From Punctularia strigosozonata HHB-11173 SS5 (lineage: Eukaryota > Basidiomycota > Agaricomycetes > Corticiales > Punctulariaceae): a stretch of 64,000 nucleotides of DNA. This document shows, piece by piece, positions 41,801 through 54,631 of the stretch (positions within the stretch are counted from its first letter, which is position 1; each line of letters begins with the position of its first letter). Where the stretch lies: contig NW_006767435.1 in assembly GCF_000264995.1 (NCBI RefSeq), forward strand, positions 1,946,531 through 2,010,530, in the 5' to 3' direction. Made by a program: the position numbers and the translations under genes. The notes beneath the pieces are model-generated. The model ran no database searches. It was not told where the DNA came from and worked only from the letters and a program-made list of their open reading frames with translations.

Positions 41801-44800
41801 AGGAACAGGCCAATCATGAGTTTCATAAACTTACAGTTCTGCATACCAGGATCACATTACTGTCTGAGGTGTATGCCACAGCTGGGTTTGGACATCCTCG
41901 CACATCGGTCGCTTTGCTACAGACCTTGATGAGCAACGGGGGCGCTGAGAATATCCCGGATCTTGGCGCATTGCATCGAACATGCGTATGGGAGAATATC
42001 GTGTTCAAGGTAGATCCGGGATCGCAGGGCGTGTCTACCGAGTCCTCTATCTTGTCAGAGCTGTTGCCTCCTGCCGACGACGCCATAGACGGACCTACAG
42101 GTGGCCCGACTGCTCCATCCACGGCGACGACGTCGCAGCCTAGCCTGACTGCCAATGGCAACACGAATGTAGAAGCCGGTCTTAGTCCAACCCCTACGCC
42201 CAATACGACCGAGGATGCCCCGCCACAAGCATCAAAGGACGAGACGCCTCGGCAGAGGAACGGAAAGGCGCTGAGACACCTTGTCACGCAGATACCTATA
42301 TCCCTGGGTCCATTCTTTCAAGGTAGGTCGTCTTGACTTTGTCATCCAATCTGGACCTCAACGGCCATTAGCGATCGTGAAGCTATTCAACGCCCGACGC
42401 CAACTCGAAAGAACTCAGCGACAACAATTCCTCCATTCTGGATCAGTGATCGCGGATGTACTCGTCCAGCATCTCAGTCAGAAGGACATAAGTGAGTCGC
42501 GACTCCGCACTGTGTGTGGGATCTGAACTTAACCCTTTTAGGCGACGTTCTTTCCTCGCATGCTTATCATACCGTCATGTTGGGGCATGCCGCGATCCTC
42601 CTCGTCGAAGGTCAGTTGTGTTCGATATAGCTGCGAATCGTCTGACAGCGCCATCTAGAACGCCCAAATCAAAGTTATCTGAACACCGTTCTTGTCTTCG
42701 CGTTCTACCGGGCCGGTGGCTTAGATGCTGTTCTCGACATTTGCCGCAGGTTTATCAGCTCGCTGGAACGCCTAGTGGGCATAAATGCCGACAATCGGAG
42801 CGAGTCCGACAAACAGGAGCTTGTTCATTCTTATGGCGGGTTGAAGGTTGCCCTGCGACTTTTGGAGCCTCTGGTTACCGCTAAGTCCTTGCTAGAGGCA
42901 ACGCAGACGCAGCTGGTTGCGACCACAGACAAGCCCGAGACAGATTCTGCATATTTTGAGGCCCGGAATTTCCTAGTGAAATTGCGAACCGCGATACTGC
43001 CGGTGGTGCGCACGATGTGGGAGTCTTCATGGCTTCCTCAAGTACCGGTTGGAGTCAGTCGCTCCATCGCATCGGTCGTTCTAGAGCTTGCAAAGGGGGA
43101 AGGTGAGGATGCTGCAACCGGAGACGCCGCCCCTGTGCTACCTCCAACAGCACTCCCCGGTCCCGATGAGACTCGCATTCGCCAATTGACGGATATGGGC
43201 TTCCCAAGATCTGCAGCGGAACGTGCTCTAATACGCATGCACAATAACGTAGCTGCTGCTGCAGAGCTCCTACTGGCGCAACCGTTTGCTCTTCACCCGG
43301 ATCCAGAGCCTGCACAGGCGGCACATGCGGAAGACGCTGAGATGGCGAATGCTGACGAACACGAGGGTGGTGACAACGTATCCACGAACGGCGCTGGCGA
43401 AGCATCAACAACAGAGCAACACGTACCCTCTTCGGATCCCCTTGCAGTGAACGCGCCTGAACCTGCATCAGGGAAAAGCGCGGAAGAGTGGCGACAGGAA
43501 CTCGCCAAGGCGAGGGAACCTTTGCGGAACAACATGGGAAAACTTGCGCTGCGACTGGTGGACGAGCAGCCATCTCTCATTTTCGACGTTCAAAACGCTT
43601 TTCTCGGCGCATCTGGTGATTATCAGACGCAATCAATACGCCAGCTGGTCAGCGACATCAAGGAGTTTCAAACTACGGCATACGATGTTCACGAGCAACC
43701 CATGGCCCTCCGCTTCCGCCTGCTTGCTCTTGTCATGAACAACAGCTCTCGTCCACTGGAGCTCCTCGGGAACGATGACAAGCATTTGATGGACGTTCTT
43801 CTAGCGCTTCTACTTTCCAATCCTATCGCCCTCGACTCTGAACATCCCGTTTTGCCGAAATGGTTGGCAACGCATATGCTGGTGGCGGAGTCGCTGCTCA
43901 CTGCAGGAGAGGATATTCGAAGCATTACCCTGCCGCAGTCCGAGAACGACGAAATACAAAAAGAGGAGCTCATGACTGGACCTACTCATCCCGAAGCGCG
44001 AAGTTTTATGTTCGACTTGTGCTTGCGTCTGCTGGCCGTTCCACAACTACCCCGGGACGAATACTTGTCTTCATTACGTCTCCTAGTCTTCCTTACTCGG
44101 GATCACTCTACAGCAAGTGAATTCATCGCTCGCGGTGGGCTTCCTCTACTCTTCAGCCATCACAAGACTTCGTCCGCAGATGGAGCGAAATCCTACATAT
44201 CTCTCATCGTTCGGCACATCGTGGAGGAGCCTCGTGTTCTGCAACACACCATGCAGAGAGAGATCAAACGCTTACTAGCGCATTCGAAGGCCAACTTCCC
44301 TGATCCCAGTCACTATGTTCGAACCTGCAGCGCAGCTGCTCTTCGTGACCCTGCGGCGTTCATCCAAGCGACCGAAGCTGTTTGCCAGCTTCATCGCCCT
44401 TTCGGTGTAGGTCAGCATATCAGTCTGAAGAAGACCGAGATGTCCGCATCTACATCGGCACCCAAGGATCAAGCGGAAATGCCGGTTGATTCGCCCAGTC
44501 CCTCTGCGGCCGCAGCATCCGGGGCGTTGGATGAGGTGGTGTATTGCTTGATCTCAGAGTTAATGCAAACGGTGAAGCCCGCAGAAACATTCAACGCGGT
44601 CGGTCCTGGGGAATCGGCACCAACCTCAGAGAGCACGCCCGGTGTCACTTCCTCTCCAGCTCCAGCTGCTGACGCCTCAACGTCAAAAGCTGATCATGAC
44701 GTCTCATATCCTTGCTTCCTCATGCAGTGCTTGACCGAACTTCTTTTCTCATACGATGCGTGCAAACTCGCGTTCCTGTCGTACTCCCCGAGAAAACGCT

Positions 44801-47800
44801 CACATCCTTCCTCCAAGGAGCATCCCAACAAACATCGCACAGCGGCGCTCAATTTCTTCTTATACGACTTGATCTCGTTCGGGAGCATTCATCCTCCCAC
44901 AGACGCTGATGCTCGAAAACGAGTCACGCTGTGCAACTGGGCTATGTCTGTCCTGGTTGCACTGTGTGTCAACGGTTCTTCATCGAACGATCTCAAAGAT
45001 GTATCCGACGATCTCGTTTCGGTACGCAAGTTCGTCGTGGACGCCATCAGCCGCGCCATTAAAGAAGTCATCCCCTCCGACACCATTGATGCTCGATATG
45101 GGCGCCTGCTCGCGCTCGCTGAGCTATCTCATCGGCTCCTGACCGTACGGTTCAATACATCAACGCGGAAAGTGCCGGAGGACTCGCCGACGCACATAGC
45201 GAAAGTGATGCTGGAGAAGAATTTTGTGTCCCATTTGACCAACGCTCTGGGTGAAATTGACCTGAACTATCCCAACGTCCGCGGGCTCGTAACGGCGCTC
45301 TTGAAACCCGAGCAGCACCTGTAAGTGCCACCTATGCCTCAAAAGTGCTGTCATTCAATCAAATTGTCAGGACAAAGATAGCGATCAAGATGAGTCGTTC
45401 ATCGGATAAGAAGGAGATATCGGAAGACCAGGCACACAGCGAAAGTTCAATGTCGGACGACGACGAGGATGGCGAAGACGAAGAGGACGAAGACGAAGCA
45501 ATGGACGCGGACGAAGGCAGGGAAGAGACGCCCGACTTGTATAGAAACTCGTCACTCGGAATGTAGGCAATCACATACATCATCTTCCTCAGTGTGCTGA
45601 ATGTGATAACCACAGGTTTGGCGGCGTGAGTGCCTACAGGCATCACCCACAACGTTGCTTACCTAGTGTTTATACAGGAGATGGAAGACGTCAACCTAGC
45701 TCAAGATGAAGAAGCCTACGAGGAAGACGACGGGGATGAGGACGACGTGGAGATGGATTTCGGAGAGGAGACCGGCAGTGATAATTCGTCACAGACGGAC
45801 GAAGAAGATGACTTGGACGCTGAAGACTCCGAAAGCGCATGGGGTGAGAACGAGGACGAGGAAGAAGACGACCTTGTGCATAACGAAGAGGATGACGGTA
45901 TGGGCGGTGATGACGATGACGATGAAGACGAGGATGAGGCAGCGGACGACGAAATTACATGGCAGGTAAGGGACTTCTTGTCGCTTCACCGCACCTCGAC
46001 TTACATCTACCAGGATGATGGCAACGATGCTATCGACGACGCAGACGAAGAAGAGATGATTGGTCAGCCATGGATCATCTTACCGGATACACGAAGCTGA
46101 AACGCTGATAGGTGATATGCCACCCCTACACGATCTCGAAGAAGTCGCAGGCGATTCTGAGGCAGACGAGTGAGTTAGCATTTTTTGCTCTCGATGGATG
46201 TAGTTAAGATCATCGTATAGCTTTGTCGATGAACTTGACGTCCTTCATGCACCGGACGAGGGTGCCGATCCTGAAGGACTTGGTTTCAGTGTTGTGGGGA
46301 CAAACCTGATGGGTGCAGGTCACGCCGCGTTCGCGCCTGGTTTGACCTTCTTTTCTAGAGATCCGAACGGACGCACAGCCGGTGAGTTGCAGTTGCATGA
46401 TGTGTGAGTTTATTCTTCTGATTTCTAAGGCGCGACAGATATCACCGCCGACGTGTTCGGTCGCAGCCGAAACGTGCCCGTACCACCACCTGAAGCAACC
46501 ACACATCCTTTGTTGCTGGACGAATCTCACGGGAATGGTCATGCTAATAGCGGCCTTCCACGCGGTTCCCGCCGATCGCAGCGAGGAAGCAGCCTGGGCA
46601 ATGAACATCATCCGTCTCTCTTCCAAACTATTGAGACCCTACTAGGTGGCCATGGTTTACACGCTTTTCGACAAATCATGGCTACGGCGCCGGAAGGCTT
46701 GACGGATGTCTTGAGTATGCAGTTCTTAGGAGTTTCTACCCAGAACGGCCGTCCCAATGTCCACACCCACCTACACATCGGCAGAAACCCGCGTTCGCGC
46801 GACAACCGCCCGGAAAATCGCGGATTTGATCCTTTGCATACTGGCCAACGCTGGGCGGAAGAGACCAAGATGCTTTATCGTACATCGGAATCGGAACGTC
46901 TGGCTAAACTCGCTGATCACGTCGTTCTCGCCTTGCTACCAGCAGCCATAGAGGAAATCAAGGCGGCGAGAAACCTCGAGGAAGAAGAGACCAAACGTCG
47001 GGAAGCTGAAGCGAAGGCTCAGGCCGATGCTATCGCGGAAGAGAAGGAGGGGCAGCAGAGGAAGGCAGCTGAAGCCGCAAAGGCAGAGGCAGAGGCAGAG
47101 GCAGAGGCAGCAACGCAAGCTCCCGTCGAAGATCAACACACTGTTGAAGCCGACCCGGCCACTGCATCGGCGGAAGCAGGCGTCGAGGATCAGGATGCTG
47201 AGATGCGAGATGTTTCGGACTTGCCGGAGTCGAGCGAGCGCACCGACGATACTGCAGAGGCTGAAATCTCGGGAGCTGGACCATCGAATGCTACCGAACG
47301 AATAACTGTCATGATCCATGGCAGCCCGGTGGATATCACCGACCTCGGTATCGATCCCACTTTCCTGGAGGCTTTACCTGACGATATGCGCGAAGAAGTG
47401 CTGAATCAGCATGTTCGTGATCAGAGAGCTGCCCGGGTTGAACGCCCCGCGGACTCACAGTTGGATGCCGAATTTTTGGACGCGTTGCCGCCGGAGTTAC
47501 GTGCTGAAATTATCCAACAGGAAACTCTGGAACAGAACCGACGTCGTGCTACGGCCCCGGGTGCCCCACCCACAGGCATACCAGCGGACATTGATCCTGC
47601 CAGCTTCATTGCCAGTTTGGATCCTCAGCTTCGTCAAGTAGTGCTTATGGATCAGGATGACGGATTCATTCAAACGTTGCCGTCGCACATGATCGCAGAA
47701 GCGTCCGTGTACCGCGACGCGCTCAACGCTCACAGGGAACGGGAACACGAACAACACTCCTCGGCGGCTCGCGCTCCCCCTGCGCAACCGAAGAAACCTA

Positions 47801-50746
47801 ATGCAGCGCGGGAGTCGATACAACTTCTTGACAAGGGACAGATCACCGTTCTCGTCCGACTCTTGTTCTTCCCGGAAGTCTTAAGGAAGAATCTGTTGTT
47901 CAAGGTTCTGGTCAACGTGTGCGAGAACGGGAAGACTCGCGCGGAATTGCTGAATATCCTTATCAACATACTTCAGGATGGCACTGGTGACTTAGCGGCT
48001 ATCGACAAGAGCTTCTCACAGATGTCCGTGCGGCCCGCAAGAACACCTGGACAGACACCAAAGGCCGCCGGAAAACAGAAGGCTGCAACCGATTATTTCG
48101 GTCCTTTAGCCCTTCCGCGAAGTGAAGCCGTGCCAGAGTTGATTGCCCAACGATGTCTTGATGCGCTGACATATATCGTGAACAATAACGAAACTTCGTC
48201 CCTGTTCTTCCTGTCGGAGCACGAGATCCCGGCTGGTCTTCGCAGATCCGCGTCGAAGAAGGGCAAGGGCAAAGAGAAGCAAGCATCATCAACCCATTAC
48301 CCTGTCGTTCTGTTACTTGGCTTACTCGATCGCCCAACCTTGATGCGGACACCATCTATCCTGGAGTCGGTGGTCGGCCTTCTCGCCACTGTGACACGAC
48401 CGCTGGCTACACTCAAGGAGACCAAGGAATCACCTGCAGGTTCCGTGGACGCAGCGGCAGCCGCGACGACATCCGCCTCGGAGCCCGTCACTACTGAGTC
48501 AGATCCTCCGACCAACCCTACCCCCGTTGCTACCGAAGGCAAGTACATCCGTCATAGTCTCACCATCACGTACTCATTTGTATGCGCAAACAGAAGGCGC
48601 TGGTACATCCACTCAGCCAGCGCAAACAGGACCCGAGAATGATGAGACAAAGGCGAAGCAAGATGACGAAGCGAGGCCTCTGCTCACCGATCCACCGCAG
48701 ATACCCCAGCATGCACTCCAGCTTATCGTTAACATTCTCACCATGGGGGAGTGTTCGGCTCGGACATTCCAACAATGCCTCGCTTTGATCCAACACTTAT
48801 CATACATGGCCGATGCACGTGAAGTTATAGCCCAAGAACTGCGCTCACGGGCTCAGGAACTCGGGCAAAATATTCAGGCTGATCTCGATGTCTTAGCGAA
48901 GGCATTACCGGAGGCACAAGGCGACGTTCTGAGTGGATCTATCCCCTCCAAATTCTCTTCGCCATCCTCAGATCAGGCGAAGCTTCTACGAGTACTGAAG
49001 ACAATCGACTACATGTACTCGCCGAAGTCATCGAGTGGCACCGAACAGGCCCAAGGTGACCGCGAGAAGGTCCAGAGCATCTACGAGTCCTTCCGATTTA
49101 CGCCTCTTTGGAAGCGTTTGGGTGACTGCCTAGCCATCATTGAACAGCGACCCGAGGTCGAGCAAGTTGCTACGGTTCTGTTGCCGCTGATTGAGGCCCT
49201 GATGGTGGTCTGCAAGTACGTCGTTCTGGACACCAAATCGTCCATCAGTCGCGCTTTGCGCACCGTGTCGTCGCCTAAGACCCCTACGACACCTCGGGAA
49301 TCTATGGAGGATCTTTTCGTCACGTTTACCGATACTCATCGCAAGGTCCTCAACCTCATGGTGCGAAACAATCCATCGCTCATGAGTGGCTCTTTCTCCT
49401 TGCTCGTGCACAATCCCCGTGTGCTTGATTTCGACAATAAGCGCAACTACTTCACGCAACAGCTCCATCGCCGCCCTCATTCACGCGAGCAGCACAGCAC
49501 TCTACAACTGAATGTTCGCCGCGCAAGAGTGTTCGAGGACAGCTTCCAGTATCTGCAGCGGAAGACCGGCGACCAGATCAAGTACGGCAAGCTAAGCATC
49601 CGCTTCTACGACGAAGAAGGCGTCGACGCGGGTGGATTGACCCGGGAATGGTTCCAAATCCTCGCAAGGCAGATGTTCAACCCCGACTACGCCCTGTTCC
49701 AACCGTGTGTGGCGGACAAATTAACGTACCAGCCGAACCGTGCGTCTTGGGTGAATCCCGAGCATTTGTCGTTCTTCAAGTTTGTGGGCCGCATCATTGG
49801 CAAGGCAATCTATGACGGGCGGCTGTTGGACGCGTACTTCGCTAGGAGCTTCTACAGGCAACTGCTTGGAAAGCCGGTGGACTACAGAGATGTTGAGTGG
49901 GTTGATCCCGAGTACTACAATTCGCTGTGCTGGATCTTGGAGAATGATCCTACTGGCCTTGACCTGACGTTCGATGTAGAAGCCGACGAGGTATGTGACC
50001 GGTTCAATCATGATTCGAACGAGGTGATGCTCAAGCTACGATGCAGTTCGGTGTCACCAAGATCGTACCCCTCAAGGAGAACGGTACTCAGATTCACGTC
50101 ACGAACGAAAACAAAAAGGAGTTTGTTCAGTTGTCTGCGCAATACCGCCTATACACGTCTATCAAGGACCAGATTGACGCCATCTTGGCTGGGTTCTACG
50201 ACATCATTCCCAAGGACCTGATTTCCATCGTAGGTTCTTTTCATTTGAGCTACCCGAGACACTAGCCCATTTCTATTGCTAGTTCAACGAGCAAGAGGTG
50301 GAGCTTCTTATTTCCGGGACACCGGACATCGACGTCGACGAGTGGCGTGCGGCAACTGAGTACCACGGCTACACCAGCTCGGACCCCACCATTGTGTGGT
50401 GGTGGCGAGCGCTCAAGTCATTCAACCGAGAAGAGAGAGCAAAAGTTCTCAGCTTCGCCACGGGTACTGCACGCGTACCGTTGGGTGGCTTCGGCGACCT
50501 TCAGGGCGTACAGGGCGTACAGAAGTTCTCGATTCACAAGGCATACGGAGAGCAAGACCGCTTGCCGCAGGCGCATACTTGTGAGTTCACGTTGGGTTCT
50601 CTTTTTGGGACCGCGGACTGAACCGTTTCTCTGCGCTTCTAGGCTTCAACCAGATTGACCTACCAGAGTTCTCGTCGTATGAAATGCTGAGGCAGCAGCT
50701 GTTGCTGGCGATCAACGAGGGAGGTGAAGGCTTTGGATTTGCTTGA
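38862..50746 (+). CDS. TOM1: TOM1/HUWE1-type HECT E3 ubiquitin-protein ligase
   Basis: This is a giant ligase acting in ribosomal-protein surplus degradation, mRNA export and cell-cycle control. A 39-nt first exon (MKIAHKSKRAATP) is spliced over 38901-38970 (branch CTAAC) to VADLIAKISDTPNELLG. Next come DUF908 (WPRSDLNAWIKVLNRFDEIL), DUF913 (RMMQSSGTAEGLRGLIDSSL), a UBA domain near 43170-43300 (RQLTDMGFPRSAAERALIRM) and an Asp/Glu-rich region at 45430-46080. Ubiquitin-binding LP repeats follow (TFLEALPDDMREEVLNQHV, EFLDALPPELRAEIIQQ), then a DUF4414 part and the HECT domain from about 49420. HECT parts include YDEEGVDAGGLTREWFQILA and FFKFVGRIIGKAIYDGRLLD. The catalytic Cys in AHTCFNQIDLP is split by an intron (50581-50641). 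The C-terminus is INEGGEGFGFA. It has about 20 introns. The protein is about 3,500 residues, usual for the family. Confidence 0.97.
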
Positions 50747-51226
50747 ACGATGTCGAAAGTGTGTATCGGGAAGAAATCGAAGAGCAACCGCAATATGTAG
50801 AGTCATAGCATGTTCCAATGTAGCATATACCACAACAACTGCCTTTGCATCGGATGATGTTCAGTGCACTGCGTCGGTGACTGGTCGGCCGGTGGTCTCC
50901 GGTCGCCATAGCTGTCGGTCACGAGATCTCATTGAGACGATCACTATTCTTGGCACCTTCCCTGAATATTACATTTGGTGGACAAGGGGAGGGAGCTACG
51001 GGCCTCGACACAGCACAACTTATTCTTGTCCGTTCAACTTTACGGCTGCGGCGGCCATCTATCAGTTTGGAATATCTTACATCGCCCCGGAAGTTGCTGG
51101 CAACTATTCAACCCTCGCTCAGTCTCATCGTGTCTGGAGACTACAGTGCACAACCTGCTAGAGGAGGTACGCTGCAGGGATGGTGCATGGTGCATGAGAC
51201 ACCGTGTCTGAAAGGGTTACAGATAC
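50747..51226. other. intergenic stretch between TOM1 and the channel gene
   Basis: An open frame at 50724-51161 overlaps the TOM1 end and has no recognisable features; I read it as chance. The stretch should hold the TOM1 3' UTR and the channel promoter. Confidence 0.35.
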
Positions 51227-54200
51227 ATGGCTGCTCAGCCTGGTGCACCAGGATACGACCCGGTGGGCCTCCGCCACCCAGGAGAAAGCAGTCCGGTCAG
51301 CACAGAGAGTTCGCACCACGAATACCAAACTATGCATGCCGGCCCCAGCTCAGTGTCTATGGACTCCAACTCCCCGCTGAATACGGCGTCGGGTACAACG
51401 TATCCACCCCGCAGGGTTCAGATAGCAGGAGACTCGCCTACTCTAGGGTATCATGAGCACGAGTCGCAGGGGCGCGCAGCAGGTCCTGGGCCGTCGATGC
51501 CCCAGCCGAGCGTGTCTGACAAAATGGGACATAACAGTCGTAATTCAAGCTGGGACCTGTTAGCGGGGTTTCGGGACTTTGAAGCGGGATATGAACACTT
51601 TGAATCGAGAAATGCTAGCGAGGCATACTTGGCGTTCGCAGAGGGCGATATACCACAGAACAGGGTGTGTCTCTGTCTTCAGCTCGATTTATTGTATTTC
51701 TCTGATCGTGCCGAAGTTTGCAAGATTCTATCACTATTTACTCGCTGCATCCATCGTCACACGATGGACACTCTTTATCGTCCCAGTGCTCGTGCTCCTG
51801 TGGATCCCAGGTATACTTGGCCTCACCGCATTTCCACATGCAGCTATCTGGGGAGTGAAGTTGATGTGGTGGAGCATCTGGTTAAGCGTGTTCTGGGGAG
51901 GTGAGTAACTGCCCAATACTTGCCCATTCTCGAACGTGCAGCGAAGCTGAACATGACGTCCCAGGATGGTGGGCATCACTTGCGACTGCGTGAGTCATAT
52001 ACTTGTTCGCAGCCTCTGGCATCGTCTGAACAGCTAGGTAGACGATCTCTCCCTGCCCTAGCACGCAATACGGTTGGCGTCGTCCTAGTCGGTGCACGAA
52101 AGTATATCGACTGGATCAGTGTTCTCAGCCGCTACGTGGCGCTCTTCATATGGACTCTCGTCTCTTGGATTTCCTTCAACCCTCTTATCAATGCTCGCCA
52201 GCACAACGCTACAAAAGGCGGGGTGCAAGCGGTGGACATCGTCGCGAAGCTACTGTTCGCGTTATGGATCGATGCGGCGATTCTCGCTGCCGAGAAATTC
52301 GCGATACAATGGATTGCAGGGAAATTCCATGAGCGGTCCTATGCTGGTAGAGTTGTTTCACCGTCGCAATAAAGATCCTTACGATATATTGATGGGTATT
52401 GCAGATCGCATCGCTGATCAGAAATTTGCCGTCAAGGTGTTGACTCTGCTCTACCGCAACTCCAGAGATATTCCCGGGCGCACCGATACGCTCAGCAGCA
52501 AAGCTGTCATGACGAAGGACAAACGCATGAGTGTTGATCCGAGGAAGTTTTTCAAGCGCGCGCTCAAGGGAGTTAAGTTCGCGGCTACGACCACGACCAC
52601 CGCACTCGGTAATGTAGCATCGGAAATGACTGGAAGGTCCGTGTTCAAAGATTGTACTGAATACTGCTATTAACCTTCGACGTCGTAGTTCGGTTTTACA
52701 GCCCAACTCGCCCCAGGCCATGGTGCAGACTGCACTTCAATCGGCCAATAAGACCAGATTGGTGAGTGTGGTCGCATGGCCTTCTTCGTTGCGGTCGTGA
52801 CGATCATCGTTGCAAGCTCGCTCGAAGGTTATTCTATTCCTTCCAGAAGGAGGGTCACGATTATCTCCTCGTGGATGACATCCAGCGATTCTTCCCCGCT
52901 CGAGACCAGGCCGACGCCGCGTTCTCCATCTTTGATAAGGATAACAATGGAGACGTCACAAGGGAGGAGATGGAGCTGGCGTGCCTGTGCGTTTGCTGAT
53001 GCTGGTAAACGTGGCGACCTGGTCACTAACGATTGTTGACAGAGAGATCCACCGTGAACAACTTTCTATCGAACATTCAATGAGGGATCTGGACAGCGCT
53101 GTGGGACGCCTTGATAACATCCTCATGTCCCTTTATGTGATTGTTGCCATAATGCTCATCGCAATCGTTTTGGTGAGTGTGCCTGACATCTTCTTCTAGC
53201 TTGTGCTGATGACATTGCAGGATACAAGCCTCATATCTCTCGTCACCGGCGCTGGAACGCTTATTGTTGGTACGTTATACGAAAATCAGGATATGTGCTG
53301 TGACTGATCCTTGTCTTATAGCGTTGAGTTGGCTCGTCGGCGATGCTTTATCAGAAGTACTCTCCAGTATCATATTCCTCTTCATCAAACATCCCTTCGA
53401 CGTAGGCGATGTCATCAACCTTGAAGAGGATGAGGACACGTATACCGTCAAGGAGATAAGGTTATTGAGTTCCATCCTCGTCAATGGCAATGGTGCTTTG
53501 GTACAGGCACCGAACGTAGTGCTCAATGGCAAAGTGGGTGTCGTTGATAAGTACCTATAACAACCGTCATTGATTATACCATCAGTTCATCACTAATGTT
53601 CGAAGAAGTCCCCAGATGTCGGAGACATTTACGTTTGATGTCTCATACGACACCACTTTCGAGCAGATTGAGGATTTGCGCGCGAGAATGATACTATTCC
53701 TACAAGGAGAACGCCGAGATTTCCATCCTGCTTTCGACGTGCAAGTCGTCGGTAAGGACCCCCTTATTGTTCTTCGTTCCTTAAATACTGACGGGGGACT
53801 CGTGTAGATATACCTGATCAAGAAAAGATGTCGCTGAAAGTTGAAATCAAGTACAAGAGCAACTGGCAACAAGGCGCTCTCCGAGGTGAAAATCATTCTT
53901 GGCATATGGACACATATCTTGATGACATTTTTCTCTTCAGCGAAGCGCAGGAACAAATGGGTGTGCATGCTCAAGACTAAGCTCGCAGAAATACCGATCT
54001 ACGGACCCGGTGGCAGTCCCGACGTCAAGCCTACTGTCTCGAGGTACACAAAGGTACCTTGGGAAACGGTGCAGGATGAAGACCGAAAAGCGGGTGAGAA
54101 ACATCCCGCCAAGGAGCGAATGCCCACAGGAGGCTGGCATTTGAGTGACAGCAATTACCTGAGTTCGTTGATTCATCACTGTATCGGTTTTCCCTAAGCT

Positions 54201-54451
54201 CGAACTCTTATTCAGATGACGATTCGGGAGACATTTTCGGCGACGCCAGCGAACTGTCCATGCCCGATCCTCGCAGGACGCCAACACCCTCCGTAGCATC
54301 CCGCCAGGGATCTTCCGGACCATCGCAAGTGCCACCCATGCCGGCACCGATCGCCATGCCATCGCCAGCCAACAGTGCTGCTCAAGAATATATCGAGATG
54401 CGGACGCCCAGACAAGGAAGATTCGATGGATTGCCTCAACAACAGGTTTGA
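51227..54451 (+). CDS. MscS-family mechanosensitive ion channel with EF-hand (MSY1/MSY2-like)
   Basis: In fission yeast the relatives Msy1 and Msy2 sit in the ER and control calcium after hypo-osmotic shock. The disordered N-terminus is MAAQPGAPGYDPVGLRHP. Membrane helices follow: RWTLFIVPVLVLLWIPGILG, GVKLMWWSIWLSVFWGG, YVALFIWTLVSWISFNPLIN and LLFALWIDAAILAAEKFAI. An EF-hand, FSIFDKDNNGDVTREEMELA, has good calcium ligands (D, D, N, D, E). The MscS pore then reads MSLYVIVAIMLIAIVL, SLISLVTGAGTLIVALSWLV and GDALSEVLSSIIFLFIKHPF, followed by the beta domain (FDVGDVINLEEDEDTYTVKE, VLNGKFITNVRRSP). The C-terminal tail is Pro/Ser-rich. At least 15 introns are used and all core parts are present. 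Confidence 0.95.
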
Positions 54452-54631
54452 GGGAGGTTCTGAGGTGACATAGACAGCATCGGACCCATTTGTTGCTATC
54501 AGTTATACGACTGCTATTGCTTCTCGTATCCGCGAACTATCGACTCGCACTGCATAATAGCATTAACTACCCGCAGTGCGGGCGTACACCAGACATGCCT
54601 TGAGGCTACCTCAAGAACACACAACAGACTT

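Noticed and set aside
45430-46080. Asp/Glu-rich coding region as an odd repeat expansion
   Set aside because: TOM1/HUWE1 proteins normally carry a long acidic region at this place.
50724-51161. 145-codon open frame after TOM1
   Set aside because: It overlaps the TOM1 end, has no homologue I know and has mixed composition; it is likely chance.
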